From Gammaproteobacteria bacterium (lineage in GTDB: Bacteria; Pseudomonadota; Gammaproteobacteria; Legionellales; Legionellaceae), in NCBI GenBank assembly GCA_010030245.1, contig RGPR01000005.1, positions 1 through 38,754 on the forward strand: a stretch of 38,754 nucleotides of DNA, read 5' to 3'. The stretch's first letter is position 1. Each line of letters starts with the position of its first letter. Position numbers and translations under genes: made by a program. Below are positions 27,959-36,545 of this stretch, piece after piece. The notes under the pieces were generated by a model that was not told where the DNA came from, made no database searches, and saw nothing but the letters and a program-made list of their open reading frames with translations.

Positions 27959-28863
27959 CCTTGGAATGGCGTGGTACGACATAAAGGCTTAGCATGTTTT
28001 TCGACATAGGCAAGAATTTTAGATGCAATATCGACATTGCTGGCTTTTTCAATGCCTTCTAACCCAGGTGATGAGTTTATTTCTAAAACCAATGGTCCGC
28101 TATTTGATCGAACCAAATCAACGCCCGCAACGCGAAGCCCCATGGTTTTTGCTGCTGCAATCGCAATAGCACGCTCAGCAGGCGTTAAGCGAACTTTTCT
28201 AGCACTTCCACCTTGATGCACATTAGACCTAAATTCACCAGGCTTTGCACGTCGTTCCATCGCAGCAATCACTTGCGTTCCTACCACAAAACAGCGTATG
28301 TCACTGCCTTTGGACTCTTCAATGAATTCTTGAACTAAAATATTAGCACCCATCTTTTTAAACGCATTAATAATAGAAACAGAAGACTGATGACTATCAG
28401 CTAACATCACCCCTTTGCCCTGAGCACCCTCAAGCAACTTAATCACCACTGGCGCCCCGCCAACCATATGAATCAAGTCTTCTGTATTACCAGGAGATTG
28501 AGCAAATCCGGTCAATGGCATAGGAATGCCTTTTCGAGCCAAAAGTTGCAATGCTCTAAACTTATCACGTGAACGAGAGATCGCTAATGATTGATTCAAG
28601 GTATAAATACCCATGGTTTCAAACTGACGCAAAACCGCTGTGGCATAAAAGGTGCTAGAGGCGCCAATACGGGGAATAATCGCATCAAAATGCTCCAAAA
28701 CTTGTCCGCCTTGATAAAATACTGATGGCCTTGCCGCATTCACATTCATATAGCATTTTAAGGGATTAATCACCACCATCTCATGACCACGATTTTGGCC
28801 TTCTTGTATCAAACGTTGATGGGAATATAAGTTTGGATTGGTGGCTAGGATTGCTATCTTCAT
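27955..28863 (-). CDS. rimK: RimK-type ATP-grasp ligase (ribosomal protein S6 glutamate ligase)
   Basis: ATP-grasp enzyme expected to add glutamate residues to the C-terminus of ribosomal protein S6, 302 residues, the normal family length. Conserved parts are the N-terminal [18 protein letters not shown], the ATP-binding [18 protein letters not shown], the catalytic segment [29 protein letters not shown], and the metal ligands in [15 protein letters not shown]. It is 17 nt downstream of the SCO1 gene's end and faces the HTH gene. Confidence 0.93.
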   Translation of the reverse strand: MKIAILATNPNLYSHQRLIQEGQNRGHEMVVINPLKCYMNVNAARPSVFYQGGQVLEHFDAIIPRIGASSTFYATAVLRQFETMGIYTLNQSLAISRSRDKFRALQLLARKGIPMPLTGFAQSPGNTEDLIHMVGGAPVVIKLLEGAQGKGVMLADSHQSSVSIINAFKKMGANILVQEFIEESKGSDIRCFVVGTQVIAAMERRAKPGEFRSNVHQGGSARKVRLTPAERAIAIAAAKTMGLRVAGVDLVRSNSGPLVLEINSSPGLEGIEKASNVDIASKILAYVEKHAKPLCRTTPFQG

Positions 28864-28880
28864 TGTATTTTACCTTTTCT

Positions 28881-29510
28881 TTAGCTCAGTTTAATATGTT
28901 GAATTAATGTTTCTAAATCTAAAGCCACATCCTTAGCTTGCATTGGCGGCGTAAAAAAAGCAGCCACCTCCCCCATGGGATTAATCACTGTTAAGCTACC
29001 GCTATGATCAATTTGACCATCCTTTGATATTTGCGCATCATAGACAATACCTAATGTTTGACTTAATTGCTGAACGGTGGCCATCTTTCCAGTTGCACCT
29101 ATAAATGAAGCATCAAATCCCTTGACATACTGTCTCATGGTTTCCAGTGAATCGCGTTCTCCATCAAGAGAAATCATGATCATCTCTGGCAATCCCATAC
29201 GATTCTTTCGCAGAATATCATAGGCTTGATGAAGCATAGCCATAGTGGTCGGACAAATAGAGCGGCATTGGGTATACCCAAAAAATAATACTGTCCAGTG
29301 TCCAACTAACGCTGAAGGATTTAAATCTAAACCATCGGTTTGTTTTAATTGAAAGGGAGGTAAAGGACGGGTGTGCGCTAAATATGTGCCATGTTTAAGC
29401 TCAAAAGATTGTGCTTTTTTAAACGCCACATGGTTTTGGAACCATAAACCAAGTGATAAAGCAATGAATGCGATAATTACACACAGTAACCCTCGGATTG
29501 ATGTTGTCAT
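28881..29510 (-). CDS. SCO1/SenC-family cytochrome oxidase copper chaperone
   Basis: Membrane-anchored thioredoxin-fold protein that delivers copper to the CuA site of cytochrome c oxidase. From the ATG at 29510 (MTTSIRGLLCVIIAFIA) it is 209 residues with one N-terminal anchor. The metal-binding motif is CRSICPTTM, and the third ligand histidine is in QIDHSGSL. The start overlaps the cyoE stop as ATGA and has a GAGGA ribosome binding site. It ends the SURF1-ctaA-cyoE-SCO series. Confidence 0.94.
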   Translation of the reverse strand: MTTSIRGLLCVIIAFIALSLGLWFQNHVAFKKAQSFELKHGTYLAHTRPLPPFQLKQTDGLDLNPSALVGHWTVLFFGYTQCRSICPTTMAMLHQAYDILRKNRMGLPEMIMISLDGERDSLETMRQYVKGFDASFIGATGKMATVQQLSQTLGIVYDAQISKDGQIDHSGSLTVINPMGEVAAFFTPPMQAKDVALDLETLIQHIKLS

Positions 29511-30385
29511 ATTTGTCCTCGTGCGAAAAAATGATCCGCTAATAATAAAATGAATAATGCCAGCAAATACCAAATCGAGTATTTAAATGTCGATAAGGCA
29601 GCTTTTTCTTGTTTATTGGTATATAAAACCCAAGCCCAGTATAAAAAACGCAGATTGAGTATAGTAACTCCAATTAGATACAGGTAACCGCACATGCCGA
29701 TTAAATAAGGCAAGATTGTCACAATGATAAGCAAAAATACATATAAAAGCACATGTAATTTTGTCAAATGTTCGCCATAGACCACTGGGAACATCGGTAT
29801 TTTTATATTTTGATAATCTTTGATGCGATGCAAGGCCAAAGCCCAAAAATGGGGTGGTGTCCATACGAAAATAATTAATACCAATAAAAGGCCCTGCGCA
29901 TCAATATGATTGGTCACTGCGGTCCAACCTAATAATGGCGGTGCAGCACCTGCCAGCCCCCCAATTACTATATTTTGTGTCGTGGCCCGTTTTAAAAATC
30001 CAGTATAAATCCCTGCATAACCAATCAAACTTAAACACGTCAGGCTCGCCGTTAATGGATTAATAAATACATATAGAATTATCAATCCCACGGAGCCCAT
30101 CACCAGTGAAAAACATAATACCTGCCCAGGGGTGACACGCCCTTGCACAACTGGCCTGTTTTCAGTCCTCTTCATTTTGGCATCTAAATGAACATCAAGT
30201 AAATGGTTTATTGCTGCTGCACTACCTGCACAACATGCAATACCCACAAGACTTGCTGCAATCAATTGAAAAGACCATGTAAAACCAGGCGCAAGTAACA
30301 TCCCCACTAAAACGGTCACCAACATTAGTGCGACCACGCGGGGTTTACTTAACTCCCAAAAATCTTTAAGTATATATACTCTCAT
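29507..30385 (-). CDS. cyoE: Protoheme IX farnesyltransferase (heme O synthase)
   Basis: Inner-membrane prenyltransferase (also called CtaB) that farnesylates heme B to heme O, 292 residues with about nine spans. The first allylic-diphosphate motif is in NHLLDVHLDAKMKRTENRPV; the second loop has HFWALALHRIKDYQNIKIPMFPV, where the acidic residues bind magnesium. It lies 6 nt after ctaA, and the products act in series to make heme A. Confidence 0.96.
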   Translation of the reverse strand: MRVYILKDFWELSKPRVVALMLVTVLVGMLLAPGFTWSFQLIAASLVGIACCAGSAAAINHLLDVHLDAKMKRTENRPVVQGRVTPGQVLCFSLVMGSVGLIILYVFINPLTASLTCLSLIGYAGIYTGFLKRATTQNIVIGGLAGAAPPLLGWTAVTNHIDAQGLLLVLIIFVWTPPHFWALALHRIKDYQNIKIPMFPVVYGEHLTKLHVLLYVFLLIIVTILPYLIGMCGYLYLIGVTILNLRFLYWAWVLYTNKQEKAALSTFKYSIWYLLALFILLLADHFFARGQI

Positions 30386-30391
30386 CGACGT

Positions 30392-31369
30392 CTAAACCTT
30401 AGCCTTGGATGGTTTCAGCAAACAAAATAATACAATAGCATTAGCAAATAAAAGTGCGGCAATTCCATTGTGTAATACTGCGGCAGGCAGCGGTAACAGA
30501 TAAAGCACATTGACGACACCTAAACCCAACTGCAGCAATAACAACAATGCAAAAGTTATGATAAAGCGCCGGTAGGTCTGTACTTTTATGTTGAACCATA
30601 ATAACAATATGAGGCTTATCCAATACACTGATATCAATAAGGCCCCTAGACGATGCACCCACTGTACTGTCATGCGGGCATCCACAGACATAAGGCCGCC
30701 CTGATAATTCACCCCAATAGGATGACTCAGATGGAAAGCCTCATCCCAATTCAGTGGCGGCATCCACATCCCATTACAGGTGGGGAAACCAAAACAGGAA
30801 ATGCCGGCGTAATTAGAGCTAACCCAGGCGCCAAGTGCAACTTGGCAAAAGAGCAATAATACACCAAGCCCAAGCCATTTTCGATAAGGATTTGTTGTCA
30901 TGACCACTTTTTCAGCGAATGCAGCGCGCATCGCCACAAGACATGCAAAAATAAGAAAGCCACCTAATAAATGCGCCATTACAACCGTTGGCAACAACTT
31001 TAAGGTGACCGTCCACATTCCTAGCGCTGCTTGAAAGCCTAGCAAGCAAAATAGACATAGCGGCAGTATACCTGGTATATGTTGCCGAATAGTTGGCCTA
31101 AAGCCAAGGAGCAGTAAACAAAACACAATGGTTGTGATCAAGGTTCCTGCCAAATAACGATGATACATCTCGGTTAAGGCTTTTAATAAATCCAAGGGAT
31201 GTGCCAGACTTGGTAATTGGGTGATGCTATCTGGCAAATAATGTCCATAACAACCAGGCCAATCTGGACAGCCAAGACCTGCATCTGTCAACCTAGTAAA
31301 GGCGCCTAGCATTAACACACACCATGCCAAAACAATGGTAAACGTTAACATTTTTTTGAATAAACTCAC
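30392..31369 (-). CDS. ctaA: Heme A synthase (CtaA/COX15)
   Basis: Oxidises the methyl group of heme O to make heme A for aa3-type oxidase, 325 residues with eight spans. Heme-ligand histidines are visible in MYHRYLAGT, MAHLLGGFL, WVHRLGALL and VLHNGIAAL. The cysteine pair in CFGFPTCNGMW and the early LTDAGLGCPDWPGCYG loop are family features. The start codon is GTG at 31369 with a GAGGG site. It is followed immediately by cyoE. Confidence 0.95.
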   Translation of the reverse strand: MSLFKKMLTFTIVLAWCVLMLGAFTRLTDAGLGCPDWPGCYGHYLPDSITQLPSLAHPLDLLKALTEMYHRYLAGTLITTIVFCLLLLGFRPTIRQHIPGILPLCLFCLLGFQAALGMWTVTLKLLPTVVMAHLLGGFLIFACLVAMRAAFAEKVVMTTNPYRKWLGLGVLLLFCQVALGAWVSSNYAGISCFGFPTCNGMWMPPLNWDEAFHLSHPIGVNYQGGLMSVDARMTVQWVHRLGALLISVYWISLILLLWFNIKVQTYRRFIITFALLLLLQLGLGVVNVLYLLPLPAAVLHNGIAALLFANAIVLFCLLKPSKAKV

Positions 31370-31376
31370 GATACCC

Positions 31377-31907
31377 TCACTTAATTAATAGTTGCAGATC
31401 ATGCGCCATTTTCTTCGATTGAAACAGCTTGGGATATTTTAAAACAGCTTGGTGCTCAGGTCCAAATAAAATAATCTTTTGATCCTTAAATACTTTAGCC
31501 CACTTTAGCCCCTCATCATCAGACAATAATGCCCAAAGTATATTTTGATTATCTAACTGTGCCTGAAGTTCAGGTGAAGGTTTGTGCGTAGACGAAAAAA
31601 CCAAGACAAGATCTAAATCATATAGTTTTCGGCCCATACTCAATCGTAAACGAGACAACTTATCAAGCGCATCTAAACAGTCTTGACGGCAGACACTTTC
31701 CACCTTGAACGCAAGCTGCCATGGCCTTGGATGATCGCCTGTTTGCCACACCATGGGACGATTGACAAATTGACCATAGTTACTAGCTTTATTTGAAACC
31801 CAATGATTTGCATGGCTAAAAACATAATGCGCAGCTAATACTGGTAATAAAAATAATCCCAGCAATACATAAAGGGCTCTGTTTTGTTTAAGAAGTACTG
31901 TTTTCAT
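31377..31907 (-). CDS. small membrane-anchored protein of the cytochrome oxidase assembly cluster
   Basis: From the ATG at 31907 (MKTVLLKQNRALY) the protein is 176 residues. One N-terminal span (about residues 9-30) is followed by a soluble domain. Between SURF1 and ctaA, proteobacterial clusters often encode a short conserved membrane protein of unknown role, and this fits it. Two cysteines in VCRQDCLDAL and a later strand LVLVFSSTHK suggest a thioredoxin-like fold, but the motif is not the SCO one. The ATG overlaps the SURF1 stop as ATGA. Confidence 0.8.
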   Translation of the reverse strand: MKTVLLKQNRALYVLLGLFLLPVLAAHYVFSHANHWVSNKASNYGQFVNRPMVWQTGDHPRPWQLAFKVESVCRQDCLDALDKLSRLRLSMGRKLYDLDLVLVFSSTHKPSPELQAQLDNQNILWALLSDDEGLKWAKVFKDQKIILFGPEHQAVLKYPKLFQSKKMAHDLQLLIK

Positions 31908-32578
31908 CGTTTCATCATCCGCCATAGAAAAATCAAACACAAAATAGCTGCCATGCTAAACCATTGCAGCGCATATGCACGATGCCGACTGGGCGGCACC
32001 GATACCAGCGGCCAATTGGGCTTGTAAATAGGCGATTCATTAACCCTCAACACCCATGGTACTAGTTTTATTTTTAGATAAGCCTCAATGGCTTCCAAAT
32101 CTAGAGACTCAATGACCAATGACGCAGATCCCTCATGCTCTAGCCACTGCCCAAGCGACATCGGTTTTTTACTTGCGTGGTATGCATACCCTTGCCATAT
32201 ACGCCTTAAGGGCAATTCGGTGAATGGGTAGGTAATGCGATTGATATCTCCTTTAATCCACCCCAAATCTGCGAGCACATACTTCCCTTCACTAGCATGC
32301 AAAACACATAGTACATGATAACCGAATTGATGCTGATAAAATTGATTATCCAAATACAATATCGGTAATTGCGCTTTTCCTTCAAGTTTGACTCGAGAAA
32401 AAGGCTGGATGTCATTAAGGTCTTGACGCACATTCATCGTCTGATTATGCTCATATGCGCTTAAAATGAGTTTTTTTTGTTGCTCGCGCTTTAATTGCCA
32501 TAAGCCAAGTTGAACCAACAGCAAAACAGCCAATACAAAAATCATCATTTCGATAACTGAACGAGTGAAAGTTTTCAT
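31904..32578 (-). CDS. SURF1-family cytochrome oxidase biogenesis protein
   Basis: Assembly factor for heme-copper oxidases, 224 residues with the typical two-span layout: one N-terminal helix (LAVLLLVQLGLWQLKREQQKK) and one C-terminal helix after YALQWFSMAAILCLIFL. The LGLWQ motif and the GYHVLCVLHASEGKYVLADLGWI segment, which corresponds to the SURF1 core, are clear. It is the first gene of the minus-strand assembly run and diverges from the twin-transmembrane gene. Confidence 0.92.
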   Translation of the reverse strand: MKTFTRSVIEMMIFVLAVLLLVQLGLWQLKREQQKKLILSAYEHNQTMNVRQDLNDIQPFSRVKLEGKAQLPILYLDNQFYQHQFGYHVLCVLHASEGKYVLADLGWIKGDINRITYPFTELPLRRIWQGYAYHASKKPMSLGQWLEHEGSASLVIESLDLEAIEAYLKIKLVPWVLRVNESPIYKPNWPLVSVPPSRHRAYALQWFSMAAILCLIFLWRMMKR

Positions 32579-32639
32579 AAAAAGGTTTAAACTCTAGGAA
32601 TTGAATAAATCTTCAAAATGCCAAACGAGAGTATATCAA

Positions 32640-32852
32640 ATGTTATCCAAAATAGTTATTATTTTTATCCTTTTGGCAATTTTTTTTGCCTTGGGCAGTG
32701 GTTTATATTATCTCGTCAAGGAAGGCAATGCTGGAACAAAAACGGTTAAAGCCTTGACTTCACGAATTGTGCTCACGATAGTTTTACTCATTTTTCTTCT
32801 TGTCGCGGCTCATGTTGGCTGGATCAAGCCCCATGACCTAATCATTACTTGA
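32640..32852 (+). CDS. twin-transmembrane protein (DUF2909-like)
   Basis: A 70-residue protein from the ATG at 32640 (MLSKIVIIFILLAIFFALG), with a GAGAG ribosome binding site. Two spans are separated by a short positively charged loop around GNAGTKTVKALTSRI. This layout and the site next to SURF1 match the DUF2909 family found in cytochrome oxidase clusters. Its function is not known. It lies 9 nt before the next plus-strand gene. Confidence 0.82.
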   Translation: MLSKIVIIFILLAIFFALGSGLYYLVKEGNAGTKTVKALTSRIVLTIVLLIFLLVAAHVGWIKPHDLIIT

Positions 32853-32861
32853 GGTTTTTTA

Positions 32862-33344
32862 ATGAAAAGATTGATATTTCTGATGCTTGCCATTATTCAT
32901 CAACCATTGTATGCAGATAAAATTATTAAATTCATAAATGTCGCAAATACTATTCCAAGGATGGAAATGAAACCAGATGCAAATTCTCAGGCCTGGGCAA
33001 AATCTGCGCGCAATATCTTGCTACTCACTGCAGAAAGTATTTGGGAAAGCTTATACTCTGCCAATCAAGCCAATGCACAAGCAGGAACGCCTTTGTTTTG
33101 TATCGCCAATCAAGAAGATATCAATGCCGAACAAATGACTGACCTCATTAAAGAGACTTATCAACACTTAAGCATGAGTGATGATGAGAAAAATCAACTC
33201 TCTGTTGCTCAGGTAGCCCTAATGGGGTTACAGCAAAAGTATGGCTGCAATAGCACCAGCAATCGCAGTCATCCTTTTGTTCAAGTACATAGCAAAAGCC
33301 CCTCATTAGCACAAAAAATGCTTCATGTTGGCAAAACAAGCTAA
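32862..33344 (+). CDS. secreted Rap1a/Tai-like protein
   Basis: 160 residues with a clear signal peptide (MKRLIFLMLAIIHQPLYA, cleavage near residue 18). The C-terminal half, LFCIANQEDINAEQMTDLIK then VALMGLQQKYGC, follows the Rap1a/Tai family pattern FCIP..VT..QL..V then LV..AL...FPC, including the paired cysteines. Family members act as periplasmic immunity proteins or have unknown roles. No T6SS effector gene is adjacent. The last 30 residues are unmatched. The stop overlaps that of the facing gene. Confidence 0.65.
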   Translation: MKRLIFLMLAIIHQPLYADKIIKFINVANTIPRMEMKPDANSQAWAKSARNILLLTAESIWESLYSANQANAQAGTPLFCIANQEDINAEQMTDLIKETYQHLSMSDDEKNQLSVAQVALMGLQQKYGCNSTSNRSHPFVQVHSKSPSLAQKMLHVGKTS

Positions 33345-33685
33345 TTTTTTGAAAACTCTTCAAATGCTGATAAAGCCTCAGCTGCATACATCAATGAGGG
33401 TCCGCCGCCCATATATATCGCCATGCCTAACATTTCCATAAATTCTTCACGACTTGCTTGGAGCTTAACCAATGCTTGCGCATGAAAACCAATACAACCG
33501 CCACATCGATTGCCTACAGCTAAAGCCATGGCAATTAATTCCTTGGTTTTTTTATCCAAGGCTCCCGGTTTTAAAGCACCTGCCGCCATTTGTGAAAAAC
33601 CACTCATCACCTCTGGAATTTCTTGGCGTATTTTAGCGAGTTCAATACTTAAGCTTTTGGTGTATTCACTATAATTTTCAGTCAT
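33341..33685 (-). CDS. carboxymuconolactone decarboxylase/AhpD-like protein
   Basis: 114 residues, all-helical CMD-fold protein. The CxxC-H motif CGGCIGFH (Cys61, Cys64, His68) is the redox-active site of AhpD-type alkylhydroperoxidases. The preceding KKTKELIAMALAVGNR and following EEFMEMLGMAIYMGGGPSLMYAAEAL are typical. It is likely a thiol peroxidase or disulfide reductase; the substrate is unknown. Only 1 nt separates it from the upstream PncC-2H gene, and it ends the six-gene run. Confidence 0.88.
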   Translation of the reverse strand: MTENYSEYTKSLSIELAKIRQEIPEVMSGFSQMAAGALKPGALDKKTKELIAMALAVGNRCGGCIGFHAQALVKLQASREEFMEMLGMAIYMGGGPSLMYAAEALSAFEEFSKN

Positions 33686-33686
33686 T

Positions 33687-34658
33687 TTATGTCTCCAAGT
33701 TCCAGGTTTTTATCGGCTTATAAAAAATACCATGAAATGATATAAATAAAGAAAAGCGATTGACCGACCAAGAGATCGGACAAGAAAGCTTATCAAAAGC
33801 ATCGTTTAAATGACAGCGTTTGCTAAGCGTTAAATGGGCTGAAAAATCTCTTGCGCCGAGATAGGCGGCGAGTTCATTTAGTGCTTTGGGCGTCTTATCT
33901 GGTCGCAATACCCAAGCGTCTGCTCTATTGAAATATTCAAGTTGATTCAAACAGAAATCAACTATTGAAAATCGATGCGCACAATTGTCACCCTGTTGTA
34001 TTAAGTGCAAAATATCACTTGAACATTGGTTTGGGAAATGTGCAAGGGTTACATGCATATTAGATATGGGCTCAAGATGCAAAGCAGAAAAACCCATCTG
34101 CAATGCACGCTCAAAAATTTGATTTTCCAGGGACTCATCATCAATGCCTAGAGCAAAAAAACAATGATGTTTTGGCTCATCTTGCCAGCTCCAAGCCATC
34201 TCTACCAGTAATTTTAAAGCCTCAAAAATAGCTTGTTCTTGGATATCTTCCCTCGATCCTAGACAATGAAATGACAATACCTTAGCTAGCTCGCTAGGTG
34301 CTGCATAAGCAATATAAATGCGTCCAACATCATCACCACTAGGGCCACTATATCCTGTAATTGCCAGACGTGCACAATTAGGATCAAGGCCATCTAACAT
34401 CGCCTTGGCACAAACAGCACTCACGGCAGTATCCTTAGACAAAATAGCTATACTTACGCCCAAAATTTCTTGCTTAGCGCTATCTGTATAAGTCACCACA
34501 CTATACTTTAACCAAGCAGAACTACCGGGTATTTTAGTAATCTGATAAGCAATGCCGCCGCCAGTACAAGATTCAGCCAAGGCAATTTGCCATTGCCTTG
34601 CCTCATATAAGGCGCCAAGGTATGCGGCAAGAGATGCGATTTTTTCTTGTCGATTCAT
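33687..34658 (-). CDS. fusion of NMN amidase (PncC/CinA C-terminal domain) and 2H phosphoesterase/RNA ligase-like domain
   Basis: A single intact 323-residue frame. Residues 1-155 match PncC/CinA-C: the ESCTGG motif (29-34), then GSSAWLKYSVVTYTDSAKQEILGV and ITGYSGPSGDD; the family hydrolyses nicotinamide mononucleotide to nicotinate mononucleotide. Residues 163-323 match ThpR-type 2H enzymes: the two catalytic motifs are HVTL (202-205) and HLTL (275-278). That family acts on 2',5' or cyclic phosphate RNA ends. The ATG overlaps the hydrolase stop as ATGA. I know of both domains as separate proteins; the combined form is unusual. Confidence 0.85.
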   Translation of the reverse strand: MNRQEKIASLAAYLGALYEARQWQIALAESCTGGGIAYQITKIPGSSAWLKYSVVTYTDSAKQEILGVSIAILSKDTAVSAVCAKAMLDGLDPNCARLAITGYSGPSGDDVGRIYIAYAAPSELAKVLSFHCLGSREDIQEQAIFEALKLLVEMAWSWQDEPKHHCFFALGIDDESLENQIFERALQMGFSALHLEPISNMHVTLAHFPNQCSSDILHLIQQGDNCAHRFSIVDFCLNQLEYFNRADAWVLRPDKTPKALNELAAYLGARDFSAHLTLSKRCHLNDAFDKLSCPISWSVNRFSLFISFHGIFYKPIKTWNLET

Positions 34659-35371
34659 GAAGACAGTCTAGCAAAAAAAGCATACATGGCCGTAAATGCC
34701 TTATTGGCAACAGCGACATCATAAATTAGGCCATTTTGTAAATCATGTGCATTAGGATTGGTAAATGCATGTTTGGTATGTGCATACATATTCACCTCCC
34801 ATTTCGCGCCTTTCTTGGTCATTTCATCACAAAAAATAATGATATCATCAGGTCTTACCATCGGATCATCGTACCCATGTAATACTAAAATATCAGCGAC
34901 AATATGTTTTTCTTTAAGCTGAGGAGGTGCTGATAATAACCCATGAAAACTGACGACCCCATTTAATTTAGCACCACTTCGGGCAAGATCAAGAACACAT
35001 AAACCGCCAAAACAAAAACCAATCGCAAACAATTGCTTCGGATCTACTTGTGGTAAGTTACGTAATTTATCGAGGAATAAATTTAAGCGTTCAGCAAGCT
35101 TAACCCGATTCGACACTATCGACGTCATCAACGCTTGTTTTTCTTCATTATTTTGACCAACCATGCCTAACCCATACATATCAACAGCATAAGCAATATA
35201 GCCTTTGCTCGCCAATTCAATAGCCCGATCTTGTACCAACTGATTGCAACCCGACCAATCATGTACAATCATAACTGCAGGCGATATCTTAGCCTCCTTA
35301 GGATAGGCCAAAAAACCTCGACAACACAGATCATCATGCCATTGTTCTACAATCTCAGTAGTTACCATCAT
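34655..35371 (-). CDS. dienelactone hydrolase-family protein
   Basis: Alpha/beta-hydrolase of 238 residues. The nucleophile motif is GFCFGG with Cys120, the acid is Asp169 in GYDDPMV and the histidine is His201 in HTKHAFTNP, a full Cys-Asp-His triad as in dienelactone hydrolases. An AAAGGA ribosome binding site precedes two adjacent ATGs (35371, 35368). It lies 13 nt after the ABC permease. The substrate is not evident; many homologues act on unknown esters or lactones. Confidence 0.9.
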   Translation of the reverse strand: MMVTTEIVEQWHDDLCCRGFLAYPKEAKISPAVMIVHDWSGCNQLVQDRAIELASKGYIAYAVDMYGLGMVGQNNEEKQALMTSIVSNRVKLAERLNLFLDKLRNLPQVDPKQLFAIGFCFGGLCVLDLARSGAKLNGVVSFHGLLSAPPQLKEKHIVADILVLHGYDDPMVRPDDIIIFCDEMTKKGAKWEVNMYAHTKHAFTNPNAHDLQNGLIYDVAVANKAFTAMYAFFARLSS

Positions 35372-35384
35372 CTTTTATCCTTTT

Positions 35385-36527
35385 TTAATCAAGAGTTTTG
35401 CGATACCGTCTAAAGCTAATCAACATTATTAAGGCTGTAAAAAAAATGATTTTAAGTAGGGCAGGATATATATCCCAAAAACCATCCCCTTTTAAAATAA
35501 TCCCTCGAACAATCACTAGAAAATGCGTTAAAGGCAATATTTTTCCAATCCATTGTGCCCATGTGGGCATGCCATCAATGGGGAACATAAATCCTGAAAG
35601 TAAAATTGAAGGTAAAAAGAAAAACATCGCACTTTGCATCGCTTGCAGTTGGTTACTTGCTAAGGTAGAAAAACTTAAACCAACTGCTAAATTTGCAATA
35701 ATAAAAGGTAAGCACATCAGTATTAACAACAAGATAGAACCTTGAATTGGCAATCCAAAAAGTAGCTTTGCCATGCTCAGAATCAGAAAAACTTGTATAT
35801 AGCCAACCCCCACATAAGGCAAAATTTTTCCAATAATCACCTCAATGGGCTTAATTGGCGTTGCCAATAGCATCTCCATCGTTCCCCGCTCAAATTCTCG
35901 GGTAATGGCAATCGATGTAATCACCACCATCGTCATGGTTAATACGACACCAAGCAAACCTGGCACAATATGAAAGGCTGTTTTAATTTCAGGGTTAAAT
36001 GCAGACAGGCTAACTGTTTTAAACAGACGATTGTCTGAATTGGTCACAGATGGTAAACGATTTTGGCCTACCAGATTTGGCATTTCATTAAATACAGCAA
36101 CAGATCGTGAAGCAATAATAGGATCACTGCCATCAACAAGCAGTAACACAGCGGGTTGCTGCCCCTTAAGTACCTTGCGATAAAAACCAGCTGGAAAATA
36201 CACAATCATCTTCACTTGATTACGTGCCATCATTAATTTTGCTTCTTTTAAACGATGCACATGGGCAATAAATTTGAAGTATTGTGACTGCTCCAAACGT
36301 ACTAAAACATCTTGAGTAATTGGATTCGGGTCCTGCATGACGACAACAGCAGGCAAATGCTTAGGGTTAAGATCAATGGCAAATCCAAACAGAATCAGCT
36401 GCATCAAAGGAATAGCAATCATCATGGCAAATGTTGTTCTATCTCGCCGCATTTGCATAAACTCTTTTGACATCACCGCGAGCATACGCTTAAAAGAGGG
36501 CAATTGAATCATGTTTAATTGCAACAC
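35385..36527 (-). CDS. ABC-2 type exporter permease
   Basis: 380 residues, six-span ABC-2 permease similar in layout to YhhJ/YbhR. The N-terminal cytoplasmic segment MSKEFMQMRRDRTTFAMMIAIPLMQLILFGFAI is the family hallmark, followed by a large periplasmic domain (about residues 55-185) and the cytoplasmic signature ITREFERGTMEMLLATPIKPIEVIIGK. The start is GTG at 36527 or TTG at 36524, both served by an AGGAG site; ATG at 36512 is too far from it. It presumably dimerises and pairs with the ATPase encoded upstream. Confidence 0.93.
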   Translation of the reverse strand: MLQLNMIQLPSFKRMLAVMSKEFMQMRRDRTTFAMMIAIPLMQLILFGFAIDLNPKHLPAVVVMQDPNPITQDVLVRLEQSQYFKFIAHVHRLKEAKLMMARNQVKMIVYFPAGFYRKVLKGQQPAVLLLVDGSDPIIASRSVAVFNEMPNLVGQNRLPSVTNSDNRLFKTVSLSAFNPEIKTAFHIVPGLLGVVLTMTMVVITSIAITREFERGTMEMLLATPIKPIEVIIGKILPYVGVGYIQVFLILSMAKLLFGLPIQGSILLLILMCLPFIIANLAVGLSFSTLASNQLQAMQSAMFFFLPSILLSGFMFPIDGMPTWAQWIGKILPLTHFLVIVRGIILKGDGFWDIYPALLKIIFFTALIMLISFRRYRKTLD

Positions 36528-36545
36528 ATACTCCTGTTACCTCGT

